In this document: in pieces, positions 11,411 to 27,000 of the stretch
How positions within the stretch are numbered: position 1 is the first letter of the stretch
Layout: the number at the start of each line of letters is the position of its first letter
DNA from: Littorina saxatilis
Taxonomy: Eukaryota; Mollusca; Gastropoda; Littorinimorpha; Littorinidae
Length of the DNA: 64,000 bases
Direction of reading: 5' to 3'
Assembly (NCBI RefSeq): GCF_037325665.1
Contig: NC_090259.1
Coordinates: forward strand, 37,629,107-37,693,106
Position numbers and translations under genes: made by a program
The notes under the pieces: generated by a model
The model's input: only the letters and a program-made list of their open reading frames with translations
Databases searched by the model: none
Told to the model about the DNA's origin: nothing

Positions 11411-12160
11411 AAAAAGTGAGTAACTAACAGTGAAGACAATTCTGTCATTAGTGCAAAAGAAAGCACACATCTAGATACGATGTACAGTTTGCGAAGTGAA
11501 GAACACAGACAGACACACAGACAGACAGACACGTACATACTCACTGATTTTCTCTGTCCTCCCTTACTCTCAAAAGCTTATTCGTTCCTCTCTAAACCTC
11601 AAAAACTCACAGACATACACTTATCATGAAATCCTCACATACAAACAGTCAAATGTACACATGTACAAACCGTGACATCAGAACCACATAATTGCGCTAA
11701 CGAACAGAGTGTGCGCTAATGATTAAACTGACTGAATGGGTGCCAGGCAATTCTAGAGGAAAAGTAAATTGGAGAAAACAGAAAATACTGTAGTGAAGCT
11801 TTTGGAAGCTAAACCTTGTCGCAATTTTCATATAACTTAATTTTGACTAGATTGCTTTATCTATTTCTTTGCATTTCGATGCAGTCTCAAAGGGGAAATA
11901 TATTAATTAAGGAGTGTGTTAATCCTTCTCATATTTGATATGTCCCCGGCTCAATATTACTCTCTTAAGTGTTTAGCGCGAATGTATAAAATATGAAACA
12001 AATATGAAGTGTGTATATAAAAAAAGTGTTCATATTTCATTTGGTTTAATATTTGTCCGTTAGGCTGTCGTTGCCGTTAGGATATGAATTAGCGTTGAGA
12101 TATTTCAGTATTGTGTAAATGTTGAAGGATGAATGATGATACGTTATAGACGGATGCTTG

Positions 12161-12633
12161 TTTGTTTGTTTGTTTGTTTATTTGTTGCTTAACGTCCAGC
12201 CGACTACGCAGAGCCATATCAGGACGAGGAAGGGGGGGATGAAGGGGGCCACTTGTCAAGCGATTCCTGTTTACAAATGCACTAACCCATTACTTGTGTC
12301 CCAGCAGGCTTTAGTAAAACTAAATTAATACCTACTGGAAGATTACCAGTTTCCAGTATGTTAAAATAGGCTTAACCTATCTACTGCTGGACTTACATCA
12401 GAACACTAACAGATTAAACTATACATGAATCGCGAGACAAGCGGCAAGAGAAGAGATTTTTGGAAAAAATACAGGTGAATGAGCAAGAAGGCAGAAAAAA
12501 GAATTCATGAAGAAAAAGAGAGCATGACAGGAAAGAGGAACCAAAAATCTACCTAACAGCAAACTAGAAAGCTCCTGCGGTTCCAAAAACAGGAGGGGCT
12601 TTTAATTTCATAACCGCAGTGCCCCACTGCGGG
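12161..12633 (-). mobile_element. SINE-like element with 14-bp target-site duplication
   Basis: The element is bounded by perfect 14-bp direct repeats TAGACGGATGCTTG (12147-12160 and 12634-12647). In minus orientation it starts 'cccgcagtggggcactgcgg' and ends 'ctggacgttaagcaacaaat' plus a (aaac)-type tail. The 3' end matches that of the tRNA-SINE at 5547-5860, but the body differs. The long exact duplication indicates LINE-machinery insertion and a fairly recent date. Confidence 0.88.
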
Positions 12634-13781
12634 TAGACGGATGCTTGATTATGGATTAAAAGCCCCACGATGATGTGCTTGGCAAATTAAAAAAAAATAA
12701 ATAAAAATGTGTCCGCATATGTTCGAAACAAAGAAGAAAATAATAATGCTGGTATATATTGTGTGTATGAAAAACAATTTGTGTTTCATTTGGCTGAATC
12801 TTTTTAGCATTTATGATTGTGTTTTGTTCTTGGTGGGGCAACACTAAGAACAATCAACTGTAACACGTTTTCACTAATAAAGAAACTGATAATAAAGATT
12901 AACTGAGCAAACAGCAGGAATCTTGACCAAGGGAAATGACTCCCAACCATAATTCAAAAATGTTTCATATCACAAAATGTGATCCTCTCCCATTACTAAC
13001 AACCTTGGTCAAAGTGGAACACGGACTTTCTGTTATATTTAAAAAAATGTATTTAATCATATACGTACATGTTGAATTTATTTCACTTGCTGTCCTGTGC
13101 ACACGTCAAGTAAGACTGGAACATGAAAATCCTCTAACTTTGGTGTTCATGCCGAGATTGTATCCTGTCTGTGCTCATTTTCGATAGCTCAATCACCTTG
13201 CGTATGTATGTGTGCGTGTTTGGGTGTGCGGAGAGAGAGAGAGAGGGAGAGAGAGAGCATTTGTCAGCAGATTTTTCTTGGTCGGTCAGGCCTTTGACAC
13301 ATTTTTTGTTTTTGTATGTCAGGCTAGCAAAATGTATTTACGCTCTAGAAAGTTAAACACACAACCCTACAACAGTCACCTCTATTTGAAAGGTTGACTT
13401 CATTGTTATTTGATCACAGGGTACCAAGGGTTGATGGAGATTGGAAATACATTTACATAGTATAAACAATGTTGGTCAGCATGATCTATTATCACACACA
13501 CCTAACTATAGGTCATGGTAAATTGAAAGCATCTTCTGTGGAAAATAAGCTTCTTCATATCATCAGCAGTAGCCAGCTTTGTGTCTGTTAACAGTCCTAC
13601 ACACACTCGCATAACAAGAGAGAACAGAAAGACTGCCCACACTGAAATTACTCTTCTTTCTCAATCTTTCTCCGACACACACACACACACGCATACACTC
13701 TCTCTGACACAGACACTCTCTCCGACACACACACTCACACACACAAACACACAGAGAACCAAACGATTGCACAGGCTGAAT

Positions 13782-13787
13782 TTTATT
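13782..13787 (-). terminator. RPS5 polyadenylation signal
   Basis: AATAAA on the minus strand lies about 63 bp downstream of the RPS5 stop codon, a normal distance for a compact ribosomal-protein 3'UTR. Confidence 0.75.
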
Positions 13788-13849
13788 GTTGTGCGTCAAT
13801 GTCTGTAACACAAGAGTCAGTGTGTGAAGACTGCTAGTAAGCGAGCTGT

Positions 13850-17086
<3,237 letters not shown>

Positions 17087-17688
17087 CTTGGACTAAAGAA
17101 AAAGTACAATAATAAAAACAAGAGTTTGATCACTATTCAACTTCAACTTCCAAGTCAACCAACCTATAGGTGGGTTTTTTATTATTATTTATTTTTAGTA
17201 TGCACCTCATCCTGCATCACAAGCAAAGCTACTGCGTACTTAAATATATACAGATAAACACGAAACAGAACAATCCTGATCAACAACTACCAACACCATT
17301 GTATGATATTAATTAATAATCAATAACCTGTATAAATTCATGATGTTTTTGTTTAGAATAGAATGACAAATTTCATACAATTGCCGCATTATGCTATCTT
17401 CATTGTTGAGTAATGTTTAGTACTTTACAATATCACCATAAAGTGTACTAATATTAAAAGTGAAATTATGTTTTCCATGTTTTATTTTGTAGTGTTTGTT
17501 GGTTCAAGTTGAAAATTCAGCACCTCTGCGAATTTATATATCTTAAAAACTTCATAAACATACGTTAAGCGAGCTAGGCATGGAAGATAGTGTAAAGAAC
17601 ACTACGGTTCGTGTTTTAAAAAATATATAGCTCGCAATAGGGCACGATTCCTGTGTAAAAGAATAAAATGTGAGAGTGTCCCACTCAC

Positions 17689-17720
17689 GTGTTTATTCCT
17701 TCAAAGTGTAGAAAGAGAGA
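17689..17720 (-). promoter_or_regulatory. Probable RPS5 5'UTR exon with TOP-like start
   Basis: On the minus strand a pyrimidine run (CTCTCTCTTTCT, about 17722-17710) is followed by about 20 bases and a strong donor CAC|GTGAGT at 17688. Animal ribosomal-protein mRNAs start with a 5' terminal oligopyrimidine tract, and a short non-coding first exon is usual. It pairs with the acceptor just before the RPS5 ATG. The exact cap site is inferred. Confidence 0.6.
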
Positions 17721-18060
17721 GAGAGAATTCGACCGGAAATTGTCGAGTAGTCGTCCTTGATTTTGTACCTCTTTACCAAAATTAGGACTAATAAAGAAAA
17801 GTCGCAGTGCATACATCAACATTAAAAAGGTAATTATAGTGCTAGTGACTATTGCAACTAGTGAACATGACCTTTCTCGCACAAGAATCTTAATAAGTCT
17901 GTTTAATTTGCTCAGATAGAGTGTAGCCTACTGCGTATAGCTAGTTTTGTGACTTAAGCAGTGATTGGATACTTCCGGTAGAAACAAACAGCGCTGCGAC
18001 CACGAGGCGACTGTTGATCGTGAATCCGAAAGGAGATCTATCTCTTTTGCACTTCAAAAA
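17721..18060. promoter_or_regulatory. Shared RPS5/DDX31 divergent promoter region
   Basis: RPS5 (minus) and DDX31 (plus) are head to head, with about 340 bp between the presumed RPS5 cap site and the DDX31 ATG at 18061. There is no TATA box at an obvious position, and no repeat lies inside. Co-regulation of two ribosome-production genes from a bidirectional promoter is plausible but inferred. Confidence 0.6.
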
Positions 18061-21000
18061 ATGTCGTCTGAACCATATGATACTATGGAGGACGATGGAC
18101 TGGACTTGTCTCTTAACTTAAATATCACCTCTTCGTCAAGGCAGGCTGGAAAGCGTGACAGACCGAAAGTAAAAGGAACACGGGTATGTTTGATAGACTC
18201 TATCATAGAGTCACTTGAAGTTGTCCGTATGTTGATGTGATTGTGAACGTTTAGGGTTCATTGCAAGCCCAGAAATTCGATCTGTGAAAGATTTAAAGAG
18301 AACACAAAGCAAATTGTCTGAATAATCTCATTCAAAGCTTCTCCGAGGACTGTACTTAAAAATACATGTGGCGATGTTTATGTAGACCTGTGTTCATTTA
18401 CTGAATCAGTGAGTGAGTGACATTTGGGATTGTGGGAGGGGCCCCTGTTGGGTTTTTTAAAACATTTTTTCGCTGTGTTGTGTACATAAACTGATGTGAC
18501 ATTGGATCAGACAGTCAATCACACTGACACTCAATAGTCCGCACTCTGTTAGTCTGTAACCCTACACAGTACACTTCACATAACTTAGGGGCATGCTATT
18601 AATTAACCTCTTCACTGCCACAGTATAACAGCATTTTGGTATTGCTGTGTGCCAGGGCAAAATTTCGCTTTCTTCGGTAGGTTCACTAATCTGTTCACTG
18701 CTCGATCATTTATTGAGATATCTCTTAGATCTTTGGCATGTGTTTTGCTTATACCCTTGGCTATTATATGATGACATGATCATTGGACTTTGTTTGTGAT
18801 TGTTATAGTAAAAATTGATATAATGAGATTTTCGTCAAAAATTACAGTTTCCGGACTTACACACACACAGTGACACACATTGCATCACGTAAAAACACTG
18901 CTAAAACTGGTGTCAAACATCAGGTACTCACATTACAGCCCATAAAAGTATTCTTCTGTGTGGTAATCCATAAATCACTTCTTGTAGAGCTTCCAGAACA
19001 CTGTATCGCTTGAAAACAGGTCTACGAGTTGAGGTCCGACTTTCAGCCGCCATTGTGAATGGCGAGAATTCTACAACACGATCATGGGTTTTTACACACG
19101 TGGTAGTAGCTTCAGTAACTTATCCGAACGGTCTATGGGAAAGAACTGTGTTTAGAACCCCTACAAGTACTTGGACAGTGGTTACCTCCCATTTAGTTTT
19201 CAGAAATGTCCTGAAATGTTGATGACACAAATCCAACGTACGAGATACGGTTATGGGCGTACGAGAAACTGAAAATGACCACGTATTACATACGGGGTGG
19301 GCAGTGAAGGGGTTAATTATGCATTAGTACTAATAATAGTAGTCTGAAGTAAAAAGTGTGTAACTTTACACGATTTAGTGTCCAGAGTGTCACACATTAA
19401 TGATAGTTTTGATTATACAGGGTCTCAGAAAATAGTGACTCCTCTAAAATCTCACAATCAAAGCTTTGAATTCTTATCACAATCACATGCTGAATAAACC
19501 ATTCTAATTTTGTGGTTCACTTTTCATTACAGAAAGAGAGAATCAAGCAAAGAAAACAGATCAAGTTTCACCTTCAGAAGGAAAAGGAGAGCACAGCTGA
19601 GCAGGAGGCACAACACAAGCCAGAAAAGAGACGGAAGGGATCAGCAGCGGATGCAGAAGAAAACGATGATGACTCTCCACCCAGGAAGCTTGCCAAGAAG
19701 GACGATGTGGCATTTAGAGCTGGAGCAAAGAAGGCCGGCAGTGACGTCATCTCTTCACTCTTCAGACATAATCCTGAAATACCGGCAGTGAAGAGGTTGG
19801 TTGTGATGTGTGTTGATGTAAAATTAAAAAGATCAGCAGAAAGATAGTTTGTACATGTACATAAAAAGACAAGTAAAAGTAGAAAGTACAGCACTTATGT
19901 ATTTATGAAGAGGACAACACTGATTGAAAATAGGACGCGTTCAACCCTTGGGTCTGCCTCATGTAAGATATGATAAAATAAGATACAGATTAGGTAGAGG
20001 TGCAATGCCTTTGGCACAGTCATCCATCACCCAAGGCACTGCATACCCCCAGCAAACATCCCTCCCTCTCTCTCTCTCAAACAGACACTCATTCGCACAT
20101 AGACAGACACATACACGCATAGATAGACACTAGCACGCACATACCCTTACATAAGTTACAACTTACATACACACTCTCTCTCTCTGCGAATTCTTCTTTA
20201 AGACTTTATCTTGTATTATCGGCAAGAGCATGCCTCGAGTGGATGTCAGTATAGGGTTCGTGGGATACCTTGCAGCTTCGCTGGGATAAAATAAGAAGAA
20301 GAAAACAGACGATAGTATAGTCCACAGTTATCACATACCAAGAAACAGACAAAGGAGGAAGTCAACCTACTCTAAAAATCAGCAAGCGTTGGTAAGTGAT
20401 GGGGAAAGAACAATTTAAAATGCACCAGAACATAGTTTGCACATCACAGTCTGGATGATGTTGGTTGTATTGACATGACCAATACTTTTTTTAAAGAGGG
20501 GTTCAAACTTCAATGCTAAAACTATTTTGTTTGATTGAAAGCTTGTGAATAGTTTATCAAAACGTTATCTATAGATCTACATTTGTTTATACCAGATACT
20601 CTGTTTCAGTAAGGGCGTCAAGGGAGTGAAGGAAGACCTCTTTGCCTCCACAAAGTTCAGTGATCTCCCTCTTCATCCTCATTTGGTGAGTCACACATAA
20701 ATTACTGATATGGCTACATTTGCCTGCAGTGGTAGTGGCACAGACAAATCTGCCCTGGCGACCTCTTGATAATAACTTTCTTTAATTACGACCACCCCAA
20801 AGGATCTCAGACAAGCATTTGTCTGGATTGTTCATCTTTCCATAATGACCACCTGGGCCCTCTTAATGACTTTTGGTTGGTCCCTTGGGTGGTTGCAAAA
20901 ACAGGTTTGGCTATGTCCGCAATAGAAGAACACCAGACCAAATAGCCTGTCGTGGCATAATGCTGTTAATTTTTGTACCTCTTTAAGTTTAACCAACAAT

Positions 21001-24000
21001 TTTAAGCTGATTTTTGGCATCACGAGATACTAAACCTCCGACTTGACTTGATGTGGAGCTCTGAAAAGGCTAGGTTCTAAAAGAGGGGAGGTTGTAAACT
21101 GGAAGGGAAAGGATATGTTTTGTGCTGATTCAAGCCTTGTCTCTGAATGTATGTTGAAAATAATTCTTTCCTTCCCCTCCCCCCCCCCCCCCCCCCCCCC
21201 CCCCCCCTGATATGTAACATGTATATATTGTATCAGATTTCCAACCTGGAAGAGAAGATGAAGCTGGCGACCATGACACGCGTACAGCAGATGTCCATCC
21301 CGGTGATCTTGAGAGAGAAAGACGTTCTGATCAAGTCACAGACAGGTTCAGGTAAGTTTAAAATCCTATTTCTGGGAAATTGATATCCCTTCCTCCAAGC
21401 AGAAAGGAAATAGCGACAAAAATAGCATTACCTAGGTGTGTTTAGGTGTAATCAGCCACCTGCATTTTTGGCAAAAGTACTGGGGGGGGGGGGGGGGGGG
21501 GGTGTAGTGTGGATTACGTCTCTTGAGTCACCACATATATGCCTGTCTGTCCTGGCCTAGGTTCAAACCTGCGATCCAAGAATAACATGTCAAGTGCTTT
21601 ACTAATAGAGCTGCTTTCATTTGTCATGCACTATACTCATGTTTTCAATTTCATCAAGGTGAATTGTCAAAATAATTGCAATTTGAATCTTTGCTCGAGC
21701 TATTGATTACATTTATTTGTAGACCAAAAACTTTTCAATCATATGGACTAGGAAAACCAGAAAAGAAGTTGTTCACTTGAAAACTTATGACTTTTTCTTC
21801 TAGATTTTTAGATGTCGATAAAACTTTTGATTTATTTTGTCTGTACTTGCAGGTAAAACTTTGGCATACGCAGTACCCATTGTTCACACCCTGGCCAGTT
21901 TACCCAGAAAGGTGCAGAGGATGAATGGATCTTATGCACTTGTGATTGTGCCCACAAGAGAGGTATGTCTGTATTTCTTTTAATTTGTTGTGCTTTTTTT
22001 ACTTTTTTTTTACTTCAAAGCTAGGTGTTGTCTTTTATTATTTCAAGACCTATTGAGTTTATTCACTGATCGTAGTAGACCACAAGCCAAAACCCTGGAA
22101 AGGAAAGAACGACGGAAGCAGAGCACAGTCTCCGTTGAGACACACCCCTGCATCATACGCGGGAAACACTGTGCCTCTAGAATTGGTCTCCACTCGCATA
22201 TGGTCACGGCTCAGAAATGGCGTCGAACTCCACCCTTGCCCCATTCAAACGCCCCACACGCTCAGTTATGGTTTATTCTACCTTTGAAAGTACTGACACG
22301 GGGTGCAGATATGAATACAGTTACTATTCTGGTAGAAACCGAAAGGTTTGATGACTTTGTTTTTGAGCAAGGCGCAATAGTAGAGTGAATTTACGTCGAT
22401 TTTCGGGCCGGAAGTTGGGACACTTTTTTACTTGGTGTCGAAACGTCGTATTTGCGCGTACTACACACACTGCTTGGATAAGAACTTGATGGAGATGGAA
22501 AGAGAAGGTGTTAGTTATTGTTTACATACTGCACGATAACTAGTACCTCACCCCAACAGTCGGCTGAGATCAAGTTTAGATCCAACGGTGAGTATGTTAC
22601 TTTTCGTGTTTGGAGTCACGTAGGCAGTTTTAGCTTTTGCCGCGCTTTTAATAATGATGACAGACGTTGAACTAAGCGATAAACTTGGACAAGAAAGAAC
22701 AATCTACTACTTAAAAAAAAAAATATGCACAAACACAGAAGACAAAGCAATGAAAATAAGTCTTAAGTTCGTTGTTGTGTACTTTCGTGTTACCGCGAAA
22801 AGTAACAACGTAAATCAAAGTTGTTTATCGACATGTTCCTGACTTCCAACGGTGGAAACAACTGTTCTATCGTCTGCTACAAAGTTGCATTGACTGTCTC
22901 GAACTCAGAACTCAGTGTGGCATGGAGGACATGGACGTAAACGGCCAAAGTAAGAACCACTGGTTTTTCGTTGTATGTAACGTACTCACCTGCAGTTTGA
23001 AACACTGTTATTTTCACTAAATAACAACTTACTTCCTTTTTTTTTCATCTGAAAGTTAGAAGTGTTATTGTGATTTGTTTTGATAAAATTTGCATTTTTT
23101 AGGACAAAGATTTTTCTTTATTTTGATTTTTAAAGACATATGTTTGAGACGATTCAACCAATTTCCCAAGTTATTCAGCGTTCATGTCATTGCATGTGTT
23201 TTTTCTGGCCTTTTCTATAGTCTTTCCATACAGTTCACCTTGTGCTTTGTTTTCATGCCAATTTAATGAAATAAATTACAGGAAAAAGAAATATATGTTT
23301 TTTTACATTGAGTGCGTTACTCACACCACTCGCACATCGTGAGAGGTAACACACTCCAATCGTTTGTAGAGTTATCTTGAAAATTATTTAAATCTTGCTG
23401 GAACAAAGTAAGGAATGAATCAAGTGAACAGAAAATGATGTCTGCGTTTATTGTTTTGAATTAGAGTGGGGTTTTTTTGGAACAGTGTTAAGTGTGTTAC
23501 TCACACCACTCGCACATTGTGAGAGGTAACACACTCCAATCGTTTGTAGAGTTATCTTGAAAATTATTTAAATCTTGCTGGAACAAAGTAAGGAATGAAT
23601 CAAGTAAACAGAAAATGATGTCTGCGTTTATTGTTTTGAATTAGAGTGGGTTTTTTTAGGAACAGTGTTGAGTGTGTTACTCACACCACTCGCACATTGT
23701 GAGAGGTAACACACTCCAATCGTTTGTAGAGTTATCTTGAAAATTAATTAAATCTTGCTGGAACAAAGTAAGGAATGAATCAAGTAAACAGAAAGTGATG
23801 TCTGCGTTTATTGTTTTGAATTAGAGTGGGTTTTTTTTAGGAACAGTGTTGAGTGTGTTACTCACACCACTCGCACATCCTGAGAGGTAACACACTCCAA
23901 TAGTTTGTACAGTTATCTTGAAAAGTATTTAAATCTTGCTGGAACAAAGTAAGGAATGAATCAAGTAAACAGAAAAGGATGTCTGCGTTTATTGTTTTGA

Positions 24001-27000
24001 ATTAGAGTGTTTTTTTGACTCACATGCGAAGCAAAAGTGAGTCTATGTACTCACCCGAGTCGTCCGTCCGTCCGTCCGTCCGGAAAACTTTAACGTTGGA
24101 TATTTCTTGGACACTATTCAGTCTATCAGTACCAAATTTGGCAAGATGGTGTATGATGACAAGGCCCCAAAAAACATACATAGCATCTTGACCTTGCTTC
24201 AAGGTCAAGGTCGCAGGGGCCATAAATGTTGTCTAAAAAACAGCTATTTTTCTCATTTTTCCCATTTTCTCTGAAGTTTTTGAGATTCAATACCTCACCT
24301 ATATATGATATATAGGGCAAAGTAAGCCCCATCTTTTGATACCAGTTTGGTTTACCTTGCCTCAAGGTCAAGGTCACAGGAGCTCTTCAAAGTTGGATTG
24401 TATACATATTTTGAAGTGACCTTGACCCTGAACTATGGAAGATAACTGTTTCAAACTTAAAAGCACATGTTATGCTTTCCTCATGAGACACATTTGGTCA
24501 CATATGATCAAGGTCAAGGTCACTTTGAGCCTTATGAAATGTGACCAAAATAAGGTAGTGAACCACTAAAAGTGACCATATCTCATGGTAGAAAGAGCCA
24601 ATAAGCACCATTGTACTTCCTATGTCTTGAATTAACAGCTTTGTGTTGCATGACCTTGGATGACCTTGACCTTGGGTCAAGGTCACATGTATTTTGGTAG
24701 GAAAAATGTGTAAAGCAGTTCTTAGTGTATGATGTCATTGCTAGGTTTAGTTATTTGACCTTGACCCTGAAGGTCAAGGTCATGTAAAGGTCAAGGTCAA
24801 GCATGTGAGTCGTATGGGCTTTGCCCTTCTTGTTACAATTTACTTTGAAGGATTGGTAATTTTCAGTTCTTTGAGTACTTGTTTGATCGTTGTTTTGTTT
24901 ATTGGTGTTCATGTAACACACACACTTGCCTAGGGTACCTAGATATGCAGATTATTGCTGTCGGAATGTGTCAACAATAGTTTCAATAGTTGTGTAGCAA
25001 CCATGGTGTCATTCTTACAATTAATTTCACAATTAACTGAATGCACTGAATATGAACAACGTTTTGTTCATGTTATGACAGTGTTTTGTAACACACTCAT
25101 TGGCGAATAAACAGCATTTTTCTTGATAGCTTCAAAATCCGCCTTTAACCTGAAGATTTTTTGGGGGGTTTATCAAGTTTTGTTGTACAGTGTATTGTTT
25201 TCATTACCAAGTGGATGGATATATGCTTTATACCTTACAAAATAATGTGAAGTAAGACTTTTTTGGTGAAATGTAACACACTCAGTGTCAAAAGTGAGAA
25301 AATCTTCTCTGTATTGTGAATTGGAGCATGGTAGAAGTCATAAGACATCATTGTTAGGTTGTTATGGTTTTGCTCTTTCATTTTTCATTCTTTTGCATGC
25401 ATTTTTCATGTGAATATCTTGACAGTGTCCTAAAGTTTGATTTTTTTGGTGAAATGTAACACACTCATTGGAAACTTTTAGGAATGACTTGACAGATAAC
25501 TGATAATGGGAATAACGGGTCCGGTATCATTGATGCATTTCAACTCTTTACTATTATGTACTTGTTTCTCTTCCCATTACATGTATTTCTAAGGTTTTGT
25601 GTGTAAAATAAATAGGAATTTAGCAGTTTTGAATGTCTGTGTTGTGAGACACAGAAAGTCGATTTTTATTTGAATACATTTTCACATCTTGTTCTGATTT
25701 GATTTTTTTTGCAGACTGTCCGTATGAAGTGTGTGGAACTAAGAATTGATTGACTGCTGAAACAGTAATCTTTTCAGTTCTTTGAGTACTTGTTTGATCG
25801 TTGTTTTGTTTATTGGTGTTCATGTAACATACACACATTCCTAGGGTACCTAGATATGCAGATTATTGCTGTCTGGGAATGCCACTTTTCACAAATGAAG
25901 ATCAAGGTAGATACTAACTAATGCAGTTAACTTTTATTGTGTAATAGGTTTACTGTTAACTGTATATTAGAAAACAATGTGTGACACGGTGTTATGTAAC
26001 ACACTCTAGTTAAAATTTAAAATGCAATTCATTCCGCAGTAATTGATGAAAATACATTGTTACTGCCCAGACACAACTAAACACATAAACAGTTTTGCTG
26101 GACCCCAAAATGGAAAGTAATCCAAGAGTTTGTATTTGTGACTCAAGTGTCCCACAAATTTGACACCTTTTCTGAGCCATGACCAGATGCGGGCACATTC
26201 CAGAAGCTGAACTGTTTGCTACTTGTTCGTTATACCGATGGGAGACTCCATCATCATAGTAAACTACATATATATATACTAGAGGAATACCCGGCTTCGC
26301 CGGGGTGAATTGCGAGACAGAGACAGACAGCGTGGCGGTTCACCACAATCACCTTTGAAGGCGAAGTCCTGTCAAACGGGATTGAGAATTTTAGAGCTTA
26401 TTTCTTAGCCCTATATTATCTGTTATGGCTTCTCAAATGCCAGAACATACAGACAGACAAAAGCCGCTAGACCCCATCACAAACAGAACTCTACAATCCA
26501 CAGGTGTGCCCACACACAAACACACACACACACACACAGAAGCCGTATATATGTATATCTATATCTATAAATATATAGAGATAGATGACAGTGTATTTTT
26601 CGCGTGGCTATAAATTGATTCGACCTTTTCACTTTTACAGTAAGGACAACTTACGGGTGCAATCGTGACATTCTAAAAATAGTAACGTAGTAACGGGAAT
26701 ATGGATTGACGCCACACGAAGGAAGGGAGATAAACGCTGAAAACACTGGAGAAGATAAGGAAGAGTTACTGGGAATGAATCCAGAGAAAAACCAAAATCG
26801 GTTCAGCGCTGCGCGCTGAGAGCACGTGTTGAAATATCTCATCGATGAGGTTGTGTCCGGGGTCTCTCTGAATAAGCCCACCAAATTTGAAGCAGATCCA
26901 TCGAGAACTTTGGCCGCATCGCGCACAGACACACAGACAGACAGACAGACAGACACTAGTCGTATATATATATATATATACTTGAGGTCCAAGCTACATA

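Larger units (their letters stand above)
9604..13781. other. Spacer between transporter and RPS5
   Basis: No host gene was recognised on either strand. The stretch holds a SINE at 10063-10280, a GT-rich tract at 10885-11020, a dispersed repeat at 11215-11410, a well-bounded SINE at 12161-12633 and a GA tract near 13236. The promoter and any 5'UTR exon of the transporter should lie in the first kilobases, but I could not place a start site. Confidence 0.6.
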
